Notes under the pieces: generated by a model
The model's database searches: none
Told to the model about the DNA's origin: nothing
Seen by the model: only the letters and a program-made list of their open reading frames with translations
From: Planctomycetota bacterium
Lineage (GTDB): Bacteria; Planctomycetota; UBA1135; GCA-002686595
Length of the DNA: 64,000 nucleotides
Assembly: GCA_016712565.1 (NCBI GenBank)
Contig: JADJQU010000004.1
Span: 1-64,000 of the forward strand
Direction: 5' to 3'
Shown here: positions 29,402 through 41,758 of the stretch, piece after piece
Layout of the letters: each line of letters begins with the position of its first letter
How positions within the stretch are numbered: the stretch's first letter is position 1
Position numbers and translations under genes: made by a program

Positions 29402-30556
29402 GTGAACTCGCGCCCCCTTCGAGGTTCGCCGGGCCGCGCGGCGGCAGGCTCCACCCCCTGGGCCGCCCCGGCGGGCACGCTGCTGCTCGGTTTCGGCGCT
29501 TCTGCCTGCCAGGCCCTGGAGTCGCACACCTACAACTTGCGCGAGCTTCACGACGAAGACGGCGATCACCTGCGCTCGGCATCGATCCTGTCGGAGGCCG
29601 ATTACCTCGTGCAATACGGCCTGGCGCGCATCCTCCGTCGCGGCGAGCCGTTTCAGGCCGCCAAGAAGCGCGTCAAGAACCCGCTCGCGACGTGCGTGGA
29701 GAACCTGCTGGAGCTCTCGGAGACTCCGGCGGGAAGCGAGGGCTTCGAGGCCATGAAGGTGGAGAACTTCGCTCGCTACGCCCTCGTGGACGAGTGGCAG
29801 CTGGCGCGGCAGGTGTGCTTCGACCAGTTGGGTCTCGCGGGCGCGCGCCTCGAACTGGACCGGCACGCCCCGCCCACGGGCACCGCAGGTTCTCCAGTCA
29901 CCGCGGAAGAACTGCAGGCGGCCCTGGCGCCGCTGGTGGACGTGAAGAATCCGCGCAGCAGGATCCCCGAGGACACCGACGTGGCGGCCGCCTGCCGAAC
30001 CCTCGGGGGCCTGCGGTACGACGAGCAGGGGATTCTGCGGGCCCTGTCCGCCGTGGGAGCGATTTTCAATCGCGAGGCGAATGCCAGTCCCCACCGGGCG
30101 CCGCTGCTCGAACTGCTCTTGGACCTGGAACGCCGCACGGTCCACATGGCCCTCGCCAAGGGGCTGGAGGATCCTTCGCCCCACGTGCGCGCGGCGGCGG
30201 TCCGGGCCGGCCTGACGGCTCTCGGGCCGCGGTTCCTGACGCGCGTCCTGCCGAGAATCGGCACCGAGATCGAGCCCCCGATGACCTTGGCGATCCTGGA
30301 GGGCGTGCGCGTCGCGGGCCTCCCGCCCGAAGACCCGGGGGAGCCCGGAGTGCCCCCCAAGCCCGCGGCGCAGGGCGCCCGACCGGAGGCGCTGGCACTG
30401 ATCTACCGCGCCTCCACGGAGCATCCCGAGGATGCGGTGCGCGTGGCGGGCATGCGCGCCCTGGGGGCCGTTTCCGGCGCCGGCTTCCAGAGCCTGCGCG
30501 AGGAGGACTGGCAGGAGTGGTGGCACGCAGGGGACGCGACCCCGTCGGCGCGTTGA
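29402..30556 (+). CDS. HEAT-repeat lipoprotein
   Basis: 384 residues from a GTG four bases after the tkt stop. The N-terminus contains PAGTLLLGFGASACQ, a hydrophobic stretch ending in Cys that resembles a weak lipobox. The body is helical with HEAT-like units (LAKGLEDPSPHVRAAAVRAG, PEDAVRVAGMRALG) and ends with EEDWQEWWHAGD, the WxxWW motif also seen in other proteins here. No function is known. Tight spacing suggests co-expression with tkt, but a metabolic link is not evident. Confidence 0.75.
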   Translation: MNSRPLRGSPGRAAAGSTPWAAPAGTLLLGFGASACQALESHTYNLRELHDEDGDHLRSASILSEADYLVQYGLARILRRGEPFQAAKKRVKNPLATCVENLLELSETPAGSEGFEAMKVENFARYALVDEWQLARQVCFDQLGLAGARLELDRHAPPTGTAGSPVTAEELQAALAPLVDVKNPRSRIPEDTDVAAACRTLGGLRYDEQGILRALSAVGAIFNREANASPHRAPLLELLLDLERRTVHMALAKGLEDPSPHVRAAAVRAGLTALGPRFLTRVLPRIGTEIEPPMTLAILEGVRVAGLPPEDPGEPGVPPKPAAQGARPEALALIYRASTEHPEDAVRVAGMRALGAVSGAGFQSLREEDWQEWWHAGDATPSAR

Positions 30557-30634
30557 GACCCCCGGTGCAAGACGCAGGTTCGCCTGAACTCGCGACCCGG
30601 CCCCGGAAGGGGAGCGGGGAGGGCGGAGGTTTCC

Positions 30635-31879
30635 ATGGCGGCGCCCGCTAGCTCTCCCCCGGCCAAGGGCAAGTCCTGGCTGGCCCGTTGGCGTTGGCCC
30701 CTGCAGATCGGCTGCGCGGTCCTGGTGCTGGCCTGGGTGCTGCGCATGATCCCCTGGACGGATGTGGCCCTGCACACCGGGGCCCAGGGGGCCAGTCAGG
30801 TCCAAGGGGAGTTTTTGGGCGAGTGGAAGGCCGATCGCGTGCGCTTCCGCGTTCGAGAGGGGGAGGCGGAGCTCCCCCAGGCCTTCCGCGATCTGGCGCG
30901 CGACGGGGAAGGCGCCTGGACCCTGGAGCGCGGCGCGGCCGTGGCTTCGGGCGCCGCGGGGGAGAGCCATTTCGATTGGCGGCCGGGGATGCTGCGCGTG
31001 TTCCGCGAGATGGACCCGCGCGGCCTGGCGCTGGCCCTGTCCCTGTTCGCGGTGGGGCAGTTGATCGTGGCCACGCGCTGGTGGCGACTGCTCCGCGGGG
31101 CAGGCATCTCCGTGCCGTGGTTCGAATCCCTGAGGCTCACGTGCCTGGGCCTGTTCTTCAATCTCGCGGTGCCCGGCCTCACCGGGGGTGACCTGGTGAA
31201 GGCCGTACTCGCCGCCCGGGCCCATCCCGAGATGAAGCCCCAGGCCGTGGTTTCGATCGTCTTCGACCGGCTCCTGGGGCTCTTGTGCATGGCACTCCTG
31301 GCGGCCGCGGCGGTGGTGGCCTCGGGGTCGGTCTTCGACGAGATCCGCGTCCCGGTGCTGGCCGCCGCCGTGGCCGGCGTCCTGGGGGCCGTGGCCCTCC
31401 TGAGCCGCGGCCTGCGTCGGGCCCTGGGACTGGAATGGCTCCTGGCCCGCCTTCCGCTGGGGGGCGTGCTGCGCAAGCTCGATGATGCGGTGACCACGTA
31501 CGCCACGGTCCCCGGGGAGCTGGCCTTCTGCGTGCTCCTGTCGTTCCTGAACCACCTGACGGTGATCGGGGGCATCCTCGTGCTGGGCCGGGCCTTCGGC
31601 GACACGGTGCTCTCCTGGACCAGCTACTTCGCCGTGGCCCCGGTGGCGACGATCGTCAGCGCCCTGCCCATCGCGCCCGGCGGCTGGGGCTGGGGCGAGG
31701 CGGTCTACAGTTCGCTGTTCGCGATGCTCGGGGCCTCGGCGGCCATCGGCCTCGCCACGAGCATCAGCTTCCGTTTGCTGCAGATGGCGATCTCCCTGGT
31801 GGCCGGCCTGTTCCTGTTCGCCCCGGGCAGCGCGCGGCTTTCCGACATGAAGCGCATGAGCCAGTCCGCGCCCCAATAG
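30635..31879 (+). CDS. lysylphosphatidylglycerol synthase transmembrane-domain (UPF0104-type) membrane protein
   Basis: 414 residues with about seven or eight transmembrane helices. The family signature FNLAVPGLTGGDLVKA matches the conserved N-x4-P-x-x-x-G-D motif of MprF flippase-like proteins, and APGGWGWGE near residue 350 is the second conserved loop. There is no aminoacyltransferase domain, so it does not make lysyl-PG itself; a lipid-translocating role is likely but unproven. An ~80-residue soluble segment sits after the first helix, which is unusual. A clear GGAGG ribosome binding site lies at 30625-30629, six bases before the ATG. Confidence 0.82.
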   Translation: MAAPASSPPAKGKSWLARWRWPLQIGCAVLVLAWVLRMIPWTDVALHTGAQGASQVQGEFLGEWKADRVRFRVREGEAELPQAFRDLARDGEGAWTLERGAAVASGAAGESHFDWRPGMLRVFREMDPRGLALALSLFAVGQLIVATRWWRLLRGAGISVPWFESLRLTCLGLFFNLAVPGLTGGDLVKAVLAARAHPEMKPQAVVSIVFDRLLGLLCMALLAAAAVVASGSVFDEIRVPVLAAAVAGVLGAVALLSRGLRRALGLEWLLARLPLGGVLRKLDDAVTTYATVPGELAFCVLLSFLNHLTVIGGILVLGRAFGDTVLSWTSYFAVAPVATIVSALPIAPGGWGWGEAVYSSLFAMLGASAAIGLATSISFRLLQMAISLVAGLFLFAPGSARLSDMKRMSQSAPQ

Positions 31880-31955
31880 GCGACGGGATTCGCCTCGACG
31901 CTCCGGCGCGGTATCTTTTCGCTGCGCCCTTCTGCCCTCAGCCCACCTCACGCCC

Positions 31956-32855
31956 ATGTCGCTCCTCGTCATCGGAACCCTGGCCTACGACACCGTGGAG
32001 ACGCCCTTCGACCGGCGCGAACGGGCGCTGGGGGGCTCGGCGGTGTACTTCGCCACCGCCGCCGCGAGCTTCGGCCCCCTGCGGCTCGCGGGGGTCGTCG
32101 GCGAGGACTTCGACGAGGGCCACCTGGCCAGGATGCGCGAGCGGGGCGTCGACACGGCGGGGGTCGTTCGCAAGCCCGGCAAGAGCTTCCATTGGGGCGG
32201 CCGCTACGCCGCCGATTGGAACACGCGCACGACGCTGTTCACGCACTTGAACGTGCTGCAGGACTTCCGGCCGGTCCTGCCCCAGCACTTCCGCGATTCC
32301 AAGTACGTGTTCCTGGCCAACGCCGAGCCGGCCGTGCAATTGGACGTGCTCTCCCAGTGCACGCAGCGCAAATTCGTGGTGGCCGACACCATGAACTTCT
32401 GGATCGAGCAGTACCTGCCCGACCTGCGGCGGCTCTTGAAGCACATCGACGGCATCGTGCTCAACGACGAGGAAGCGCGCATGCTCGCCGGGGAGCACAA
32501 CCTGATCCGCGCGGCGCGCCAGGTGCTCTCCATGGGGCCGCGCTATGTCCTGCTGAAGAAGGGCGAGCACGGCGCTTTCCTGATCGGGCAGGACGCCCAT
32601 TTCTCCCTGCCCGCGTACCCCGTGGATCCCGTGGTGGACCCCACTGGGGCGGGGGACTGCTTCGCCGGCGGGTTCATGGCGGCGGTTGCCGCGGCCGACG
32701 ACGTGGCGCCCCGTTCGCTGCGTCGGGCCATGCTCTACGGCACGGTCACGGCCTCCTACTGCGTCCAGGGCTTCAGTATCGAGGACATCGAGCGCCGCGG
32801 CCGCCCGGACATCGAGCGCCGCTACGCGGAACTGCTCGAAATCACGACCGTCTGA
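31956..32855 (+). CDS. PfkB-family carbohydrate/nucleoside kinase
   Basis: 299-residue ribokinase-fold kinase that phosphorylates a sugar or nucleoside with ATP. The N-terminal GGSAVYFATAAASFG binds the substrate and DPTGAGDCFAGGFM (near 230) carries the catalytic Asp and anion hole. The substrate cannot be told from sequence; members with this short opening (MSLLVIGTLAYDTVET) are often annotated only as sugar kinases. A possible promoter, TTCGCC-17-TATCTT, precedes it. recA follows in the same direction with its own promoter. Confidence 0.87.
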   Translation: MSLLVIGTLAYDTVETPFDRRERALGGSAVYFATAAASFGPLRLAGVVGEDFDEGHLARMRERGVDTAGVVRKPGKSFHWGGRYAADWNTRTTLFTHLNVLQDFRPVLPQHFRDSKYVFLANAEPAVQLDVLSQCTQRKFVVADTMNFWIEQYLPDLRRLLKHIDGIVLNDEEARMLAGEHNLIRAARQVLSMGPRYVLLKKGEHGAFLIGQDAHFSLPAYPVDPVVDPTGAGDCFAGGFMAAVAAADDVAPRSLRRAMLYGTVTASYCVQGFSIEDIERRGRPDIERRYAELLEITTV

Positions 32856-32937
32856 GGTCGGATTCCGCGGAATTCTGCGCCCCCCGGGGCCCGCCGGGGA
32901 GTCGAGGAGATGGGCCCTGGGAATTTTCACCGGGGCC

Positions 32938-32965
32938 TTGAATCGCCCCTCCCGGGGGATAGGAT
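32938..32965 (+). promoter_or_regulatory. promoter of recA
   Basis: TTGAAT (32938-32943), a 16-base spacer and TAGGAT (32960-32965). The start site would be near 32972, giving a ~60-base leader. I see no recognisable LexA box of E. coli or Bacillus type around it, so SOS control is not evident. Confidence 0.55.
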
Positions 32966-33032
32966 GGGCCCCAGGCCCTAACAAAGCCAGAACGAGCGCG
33001 ACCTCCCACTACCGTCAACCACCCCTTCTCCC

Positions 33033-34289
33033 ATGTCGATCCCGTCGGCGCCCCAGTCCTCAGCCTCCTCCCCCTCGAACTCCTCCCCGGCCCCGCTGTC
33101 CAGCGGCGTGCGCGAAGTCCAAACCGAGGCCAGCAAGTCCAAGTCGCTGACGGCCGCGGTGGCCGAAATCGAGAAGAGCTACGGCAAGGGCGCGATCATG
33201 CGCCTGGGCGAGCGCAGCGCCTTCGCGGAGATCCGCGGAATTTCCACGGGCTCCATTTCCCTGGACGTCGCGATCGGCGGCCGCGGCCTGCCGCGGGGGC
33301 GGATCGTCGAGATCTTCGGCCCGGAAAGCTCGGGCAAGACCACGCTGACGCTGCACGTGGTGGCCAGCGCCCAGCGCGAGGGCGGCATTTGCGCCTTCGT
33401 CGACGCCGAGCATGCGCTTGACCCGGCCTATGCCCGCAAGCTCGGCGTGCGCCTCGACGACCTGCTGGTGAGCCAGCCGGACAGCGGCGAACAGGCCCTG
33501 GAGATCGTCGAAACCCTGGTGCGTTCCAACGCCGTGGACGTGGTGGTCGTGGACTCCGTGGCCGCCCTGGTGCCCCGGGCCGAGATCGAAGGCGAGATGG
33601 GCGACAGCTTCGTCGGCCTGCAGGCGCGCATGATGAGTCAGGCCATGCGCAAGCTGACCGGCGCCATCGCCAAGTCGGACTGCCTGGTGATCTTCATCAA
33701 CCAGATCCGGGAGAAGATCGGCGTCATGTTCGGCAGCCCGGAGACCACCACCGGGGGCAAGGCGCTCAAGTTCTACTGCTCGGTGCGCCTGGACATCCGC
33801 CGCATCGGCCAGATCAAGGAAGGCGAGGAGGTCATCGGGAACCGCACCAAGGTGACGGTGGTGAAGAACAAGATCGCCCCGCCCTTCCGCAAGGTGGAGT
33901 TCGACATCCTGTTCGACCGGGGCATCAGCTACGAGGGTGACCTCCTGGATCTGGGTGTGGAGAAGAACCTGGTGATCAAGTCGGGCACCTGGTTCTCGAT
34001 CAAGACGCCCAAGGAAGGCGAGATCCGCCTGGGCCAGGGCCGGGAGAAGGCGCGCCAGTTCCTGGTGGACAATCCGGACCTTGCCCGCGAATTCGACCTT
34101 CAATTGCGCGGGATGCTCATGCCCAAGGCCGAGTCCGCCCAGCCCGCGGGCCCCCAGGGCTCTCCCAGTGCTGTTGGAGCGGTGGGCGCCGGTTCGTCCG
34201 TCCCGGGTGGCGCCCCGGGTGGCGCTTCGGGAGTGAATCAGGCGGATCTGCGGCCCCAGAAGCCGGTCCGTCCGCCCGTGAAGGCCTGA
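33033..34289 (+). CDS. recA: recombinase A
   Basis: 418 residues; RecA forms filaments on single-stranded DNA, performs strand exchange and activates the SOS response. The core carries Walker A GPESSGKTT (96-104), the catalytic Glu in DAEHALD, Walker B VVVVDSVAAL, loop L1 EGEMGDSFVGLQARMMSQA and loop L2 FINQIREKIGVMFGSPETTTGG. A ~35-residue Ser/Pro-rich N-terminal extension and a ~50-residue Ala/Gly/Pro C-terminal tail make it longer than the usual ~350. The tail replaces the acidic C-terminus of many RecA proteins. It ends before an intrinsic terminator. Confidence 0.98.
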   Translation: MSIPSAPQSSASSPSNSSPAPLSSGVREVQTEASKSKSLTAAVAEIEKSYGKGAIMRLGERSAFAEIRGISTGSISLDVAIGGRGLPRGRIVEIFGPESSGKTTLTLHVVASAQREGGICAFVDAEHALDPAYARKLGVRLDDLLVSQPDSGEQALEIVETLVRSNAVDVVVVDSVAALVPRAEIEGEMGDSFVGLQARMMSQAMRKLTGAIAKSDCLVIFINQIREKIGVMFGSPETTTGGKALKFYCSVRLDIRRIGQIKEGEEVIGNRTKVTVVKNKIAPPFRKVEFDILFDRGISYEGDLLDLGVEKNLVIKSGTWFSIKTPKEGEIRLGQGREKARQFLVDNPDLAREFDLQLRGMLMPKAESAQPAGPQGSPSAVGAVGAGSSVPGGAPGGASGVNQADLRPQKPVRPPVKA

Positions 34290-34394
34290 TCGCGGGCCGA
34301 ACCCGCAGCGGCCGAAGGCGGGAGAGCCCCTGTCTTCGCCGCGCGCCTCCGACTCCCTTGCCGGGCCCCAGGGCCGGCGCCTTCCGCAATCCAG

Positions 34395-34429
34395 AAGCGC
34401 ACCGCTGTCTACGGCGGTGCGCTTTTCTT
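34395..34429 (+). terminator. intrinsic terminator after recA
   Basis: AAGCGCACCGC (34395-34405) pairs perfectly with GCGGTGCGCTT (34414-34424) around an 8-base loop, followed by a TTTTCTT tract. It is the clearest Rho-independent terminator in the window. It ends only 14 bases before the alaS ATG. Confidence 0.9.
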
Positions 34430-34443
34430 AGATTCTTCGCCCC

Positions 34444-37119
<2,676 letters not shown>

Positions 37120-37255
37120 CAGCGGCCGGGCCAGGGGGGTAGTTTCTCCGCCCTCCTAAGCTGCGCGAGAGGCCCGCGATCCAAGGGCACCCCGGCGCCT
37201 TTGGCCCTGTCGCGTTCCGTTCCCCAGCCTCCGCCCCGTTCCAAGAACTCGTTCC

Positions 37256-37462
37256 ATGCCCAATCCCAAGCGCCGCCACTCCAACACGCGCTCGCGCAAG
37301 CGCCGCTCGCACGATGCGCTGGCCGTCGTGACGCCGAATTACTGCCCGCGCTGCGGCGCGGCCACCAAGCCCCACCGCGTGTGCGACAACTGCGGTCACT
37401 ACGGATTCTCCAAGGGCGGCGAGAAGAAGGGCGTCGACGTCCTGCAGAAGGACGAGGTCTAG
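37256..37462 (+). CDS. rpmF: 50S ribosomal protein L32
   Basis: 68 residues. The basic N-terminus MPNPKRRHSNTRSRKRRSH is typical, followed by a zinc ribbon with Cys30, Cys33, Cys43 and Cys46. It precedes plsX and the fab genes, as in many bacteria, linking ribosome and lipid synthesis. plsX starts 31 bases later. Confidence 0.97.
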   Translation: MPNPKRRHSNTRSRKRRSHDALAVVTPNYCPRCGAATKPHRVCDNCGHYGFSKGGEKKGVDVLQKDEV

Positions 37463-37493
37463 CCCCGCCGGCCGGACCTCCGAGTCCCATCGC

Positions 37494-38519
37494 GTGAGCT
37501 TCTCCGCCTCGCAACGCATTGCGCTGGACGTCATGGGGGGCGACAACGCTCCCCTGGCCGTGCTCCAGGGCGCGCTCCAGGCCGTGGCCGAGGACGGTCC
37601 CTGGAAACTCCCCGCCGGCCGCGTGCTCCTGGTGGGCGACCAGGCCGTGATCCACGCCTTCCTCGACGCCCACGGGGCCCGCGAACGGTTCCTCGTGCAG
37701 CACGCCTCCGAGGTGATCGGCATGGCCGAATCGCCCGCCACGGCCCTGCGCGCCAAGCCCGACGCCTCGATCAATGTGTGCGTCAAGGCGGTCAAGTCCG
37801 GCGCGGCCGGGGCGATCGTCAGCATGGGCAACACCGGTGCCGTGGTCGGCGCGTCGACCCTGGGACTGGGCACCCTGGCGGGGGTCAAGCGGCCGGGCAT
37901 CGCCGTGACCCTCAAGCTCACCCAGCATCCGATCACGATCCTCGACATGGGGGCGCACATCGCGCCCAAGGCCCAGCACCTGGTGCAGTACGGCCTGATG
38001 GGCGCGGTGTATGCCCGCGACTGCCTGGGCATCGCCAACCCGCGCGTCGGCCTGCTCAACATCGGCGAGGAGGCTTCCAAGGGCACCGACCTGCTCAAGG
38101 AGGCCTATCCGCTGCTGGCCGCGAGCAAGTTCGATTTCGTCGGGAACGTCGAATCCAGCGGGCTCTTCAAGGGAGTCGCCGACGTGATCGTCACGGACGG
38201 ATTCACCGGCAACGTGGTGCTGAAGCTGATGGAGGAGTTCTCCGGCTTCATCCTCAAGCTGGTGCTCGGTGAGCTGAAGGCCCACTCGGTGCAGTGGGGC
38301 CCGGAGGCCTTGGGCAAGATCAAGAAGCACATCGACTACGCCGAGTACGGTGGAGCGCTGCTGCTCGGAGTCCAGGGGATCGTGGTCAAGGGCCACGGCC
38401 GTTCGGACGCCAACGCCGTCTCCAATGCCCTCGTGCAGGCCCTGCGCGCCCTCGACGCGGGCGTCAACCAGCACATCGTCCAGGGCCTGGCGGAAGCCGG
38501 GGCCACCGTCGAGTCCTGA
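37494..38519 (+). CDS. plsX: phosphate acyltransferase PlsX
   Basis: 341 residues from a GTG. PlsX converts acyl-ACP to acyl-phosphate, the donor for the first acylation of glycerol-3-phosphate. Typical blocks are IALDVMGGDNAPLAVLQGA at the start, SMGNTGAVVGAS, IEEYGGALLLG-like (YAEYGGALLLGVQG) and KGHGRSDANAVSNAL near the end. It is a peripheral membrane enzyme. The order rpmF-plsX-fabH-fabD is the standard bacterial arrangement. A 264-base gap follows before fabH. Confidence 0.97.
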   Translation: MSFSASQRIALDVMGGDNAPLAVLQGALQAVAEDGPWKLPAGRVLLVGDQAVIHAFLDAHGARERFLVQHASEVIGMAESPATALRAKPDASINVCVKAVKSGAAGAIVSMGNTGAVVGASTLGLGTLAGVKRPGIAVTLKLTQHPITILDMGAHIAPKAQHLVQYGLMGAVYARDCLGIANPRVGLLNIGEEASKGTDLLKEAYPLLAASKFDFVGNVESSGLFKGVADVIVTDGFTGNVVLKLMEEFSGFILKLVLGELKAHSVQWGPEALGKIKKHIDYAEYGGALLLGVQGIVVKGHGRSDANAVSNALVQALRALDAGVNQHIVQGLAEAGATVES

Positions 38520-38783
38520 ACCCCGCCGGCTTTCCTGCGGCCGCGCCCGGGCCGGGGTCCCGTGCCTGATCGCCACGGGACCGCCGCCGGATCTGCGCGC
38601 GCCGCTGGTCGGCGCGAGTTTGCGCCCTGCCGGCGTGCTCCGCCCGTGCCGCGCGGGCTCCCGCAGGCCCCCCAGGCTGGTATGGGACCTCCCTGCCGCT
38701 AGAATCCCGGCGCCGCGGCCCGGTCGGCGGGCGCGCGATTCCACGCCTCCCGGTCGCCCCGCTTCGGCCCTTCGGACCACCGC

Positions 38784-39773
38784 ATGACTTCACGCGTTCG
38801 CGTCGGCATTGCCGGTACCGGCTCCCAGTTGCCCGATCGGGTGCTGCAGAACCGCGACTTCGAGAAGTGGATCGACACCTCCGACGAGTGGATCGTCCAG
38901 CGCACGGGCATCCGCGAGCGCCGCTGGGTCGCGGAGGGCGAGAAGACCAGTGACATGTGCCTGTCCGCGGCCCGCCGGGCCCTGGACGCCTCGGGAGTCA
39001 AGCCCGAGGAACTCGATCTGGTGATCGTCGGCACCCTGACGCCGGACTTCCTGCTGCCGGCCTGCGCCTGTCTGGTGCAGGACCGCCTGGGCGCCAAGAA
39101 TGCCGGCGCCTTCGATGTTTCCGCGGCCTGCACGGGGTTCCTGACCGCGCTGCACACCGCCGAGGCGTTCATCGCCTCGGGCCGCGCCAAGCGTGTGCTG
39201 GCCATCGGCGCGGAATCCCTATCGCGGTTCCTGGACATCAAGGACCGCTCCTCCTGCATCATTTTCGGCGACGGGGCCGGTGCCGCGGTGCTGATGCCGT
39301 GGGAGGACTGCCGCCAGGGCGAGATCCTGCGCACCAAGCTCGGAGCGGACGGCTCGGGCTATTCGTTCATTCACATGAAGGGCGGCGGCTCGGTGACGCC
39401 TCCGACCCAGGAAAGCGTGGCCCGCGGCGACCACTTCATCCGCCTGCAGGGCCGCGAGACCTTCCGTTTCGCCGTCAACAAGATGGCGGAGATGATCGAG
39501 CTGATGGTCCAGGGGCAGGATCCGGCCGACGTGTCCCTGATCGTGCCGCACCAGGTCAATCAGCGCATCTTCGAAGCCGCCATGGAGCGCCTGGGCTGGG
39601 GCATGGAGAAGCTGTTCATCAACATCGACAAGTACGGCAACACCTCGGCGGCCTCGGTGCCCATCGCCCTCGACGAAGCCGTGCGCGCGGGCCGCCTGAG
39701 CAAGGAGAAGCTGGCGGTGCTCGTGGCCTTCGGCGCCGGGCTCACCTGGGGCGGCACGTTGCTGCGCTGGTAG
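38784..39773 (+). CDS. fabH: beta-ketoacyl-ACP synthase III
   Basis: 329 residues. FabH condenses an acyl-CoA primer, usually acetyl-CoA, with malonyl-ACP to start fatty-acid synthesis. The Cys-His-Asn triad is visible: C116 in SAACTGF, H256 in VPHQVNQR and N286 in GNTSAAS. The C-terminus GAGLTWGGTLLRW is canonical. A TAGAAT -10-like box lies at 38700-38705, about 80 bases before the ATG, so the gene may have its own promoter inside the long gap after plsX. fabD starts nine bases after it. Confidence 0.97.
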   Translation: MTSRVRVGIAGTGSQLPDRVLQNRDFEKWIDTSDEWIVQRTGIRERRWVAEGEKTSDMCLSAARRALDASGVKPEELDLVIVGTLTPDFLLPACACLVQDRLGAKNAGAFDVSAACTGFLTALHTAEAFIASGRAKRVLAIGAESLSRFLDIKDRSSCIIFGDGAGAAVLMPWEDCRQGEILRTKLGADGSGYSFIHMKGGGSVTPPTQESVARGDHFIRLQGRETFRFAVNKMAEMIELMVQGQDPADVSLIVPHQVNQRIFEAAMERLGWGMEKLFINIDKYGNTSAASVPIALDEAVRAGRLSKEKLAVLVAFGAGLTWGGTLLRW

Positions 39774-39782
39774 GAGATCACC

Positions 39783-40703
39783 ATGAACGAAGCGCTGTTG
39801 TTTCCCGGTCAGGGCGCCCAGTACGAGGGCATGGGCCGCGATTGGGCGGAGGTCCATCCCGTGGCCCGCGAGACCTTTCGCGAGGCCAGCGAGGTGCTCG
39901 GTTTTTCCCTGGAAGAGGCCTGCTGGTCGAGCGGCGAGACCGTCCATCGCACCGATGTTGCCCAGCCGGGGATCCTGGTCACCAGCGTCGCCATCGTGCG
40001 CGTCCTGGAGAGCCGCGGCCTCGACCTGGCGTCGGTGCCCCTGGTGGCGGGGCTGTCGCTCGGCGAATACACCGCCCTGTGGGCCGCGGGCTCCCTGAGC
40101 TTCGCCGATGCCGTGCGGCTCGTGCGCCTGCGCGGCATGGCGATGCAGGCGGCCAGCGAGGCCATCCCGAGCTCCATGGTGAGCCTGATGGGGGCCACGG
40201 AGGAGCAGGCCGCGAAGCTCGCTCAGGTGGGCGCGGCCGTGGGCATCTGCTCGGTGGCCAACCTGAATGCGCCCGGGCAGGTGATCGTCTCCGGCGAGAT
40301 CGCGGCCCTCGACGCCCTGGAGGCCGCCGCCAAGGACCACGGTGTCCGGCGCACGCGCCGGCTGGTGGTGGCGGGCGGTTTCCATTCGGAGTGCATGCGT
40401 CCGGCCGCCCAGCGCCTGGCCGAGGCCCTGGACAGGATCGAGATCCGGCCCCCGCGCACCCGATTCCTGCCCAACGTGACCGCCGAGCCCTGCGCGGACG
40501 CAGGACAGATCCGCAGGCTTCTGGCCCAGCAGGTCTGCGCCCCCGTGCTTTGGGAGCGCAGCATGCGCTGGGCCCTGTCCCACGGCATCACGCGCTTCCT
40601 CGAGCCGGGGCCGGGCAAGGTCCTGGGGGGGCTGCTGGGCAAGATCGACGAGCAGGCGGTCTGCCGCTCGGCGGCACTGCCTGCGGATCTGACGCCCGCC
40701 TGA
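39783..40703 (+). CDS. fabD: malonyl-CoA:ACP transacylase
   Basis: 306 residues. FabD loads malonate onto acyl carrier protein. The opening LLFPGQGAQYEGMG is the family signature. The nucleophile is S92 in AGLSLGEYTAL, with H201 in AGGFHSECM and the oxyanion Gln in FPGQG. It begins nine bases after fabH and is very probably co-translated. A 291-base gap with no gene follows before fabG. Confidence 0.97.
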   Translation: MNEALLFPGQGAQYEGMGRDWAEVHPVARETFREASEVLGFSLEEACWSSGETVHRTDVAQPGILVTSVAIVRVLESRGLDLASVPLVAGLSLGEYTALWAAGSLSFADAVRLVRLRGMAMQAASEAIPSSMVSLMGATEEQAAKLAQVGAAVGICSVANLNAPGQVIVSGEIAALDALEAAAKDHGVRRTRRLVVAGGFHSECMRPAAQRLAEALDRIEIRPPRTRFLPNVTAEPCADAGQIRRLLAQQVCAPVLWERSMRWALSHGITRFLEPGPGKVLGGLLGKIDEQAVCRSAALPADLTPA

Positions 40704-40994
40704 TTCCGTCGCTGGCGAGGCCACGGCCGCGATCGGGGCAGCCGGGCGGTGCTCGAACGGGGCCTTCCGAGCCGGGGCCCCCGGCGGGAGCTGCGCCGGG
40801 GGGCACCCTGGGCAACTTTGTCCCATCCGGAGGCCGAAGCCGCCTCCGGATCGCCCGCGCGGGTTCCGTGGGGGGGGGCCGCGAGAGGCACCCCGGCCCC
40901 TTGCGCTTGCATTCGGGAGCCTTCGACGCTCGAATCCTCGCTTCCGATGGCGGCCCAGGCCCCCCTGGGAAGCCCTCCAAAGCCCCATCCTCCC

Positions 40995-41758
40995 GTGACC
41001 GATCCCACGCCCCTCACTGAACGGCCTCTCGCAGGCAAGGTCGCCCTGGTCACCGGTGCCTCCCGAGGCATCGGCCGTGCCATCGCCCTCCGGCTGGCCC
41101 AGCGGGGCGCCAAGGTGGCCTGCGTGGCCACCACGGCCGAGCGGGCCCGGGAGACGGCGGCGGCCTGCCAGGCCCTGGGCGTCCAGACGGCGGCCTACGG
41201 GGTCGACGTGGCGGCCTCCGCGCCGGTCAACGACCTGGTGAGCACCGTGGTCGCCGAACTCGGGGGCCTCGACATCCTGGTCAACAATGCGGGCATCACG
41301 CGCGACCAGCTGTTGTTGCGCATGACCGAGGAGGACTTCGACCGCGTCGTGGCGGTCAACCTCAAGGGCACCTACAACTTCATTCGGGCCGCCGCGCGCA
41401 CCCTGATGAAGTCCCGCGGCCGGATCGTCAACATCACCTCGGTGGTGGGGGTCACGGGCAACGCGGGGCAGGCCAACTACGCCGCCAGCAAGGCGGGCGT
41501 GATCGGGCTCACACGCTCGGTGGCCAAGGAACTGGCCTCCCGTGGAGTCACGGTCAACGCCATCGCCCCGGGGTGGATCGCCACGGACATGACCTCGGCC
41601 CTGGACGCCAAGGCCTCGGAGGCCATCCAGGCCGCGATCCCGCTGGGACGGATCGGGAGGCCGACGAAATCGCCGCCGCCGTCGACTACCTCTGCGGACC
41701 TGGCGGCGCCTACGTCACGGGCCAGACCCTGATCATCGACGGAGGGTTGTCCCTGTAG
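40995..41758 (+). CDS. fabG: 3-oxoacyl-ACP reductase (one-base frame break)
   Basis: FabG reduces 3-ketoacyl-ACP with NADPH. The frame shows the Rossmann motif LVTGASRGIGRAIA, NNAGITRD, the catalytic Ser of NITSVVG and YAASK. It then drifts after PLGRIGR. The family end ADEIAAAVDYL...VTGQTLIIDGGLSL sits in the frame stopping at 41758, and one more G in GGG at 41655-41657 would join them. Since fabG is usually essential and no second copy is visible, an indel error is likely. The GTG at 40995 gives a standard N-terminus; an in-frame ATG at 40947 would add 16 residues. Confidence 0.88.

Noticed and set aside
30635..31879. Lysylphosphatidylglycerol synthase (MprF) proper
   Set aside because: The aminoacyltransferase domain is absent; only the flippase-like membrane part is present.
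32866..33032. LexA box upstream of recA
   Set aside because: Neither the E. coli CTG-N10-CAG nor the Bacillus GAAC-N4-GTTC form is convincing here; the lineage-specific motif is not known to me.
41573..41758. The 3' piece of fabG as a separate small gene
   Set aside because: It is exactly the missing C-terminus of the reductase and lies in the adjacent frame, so it is one gene with an indel.
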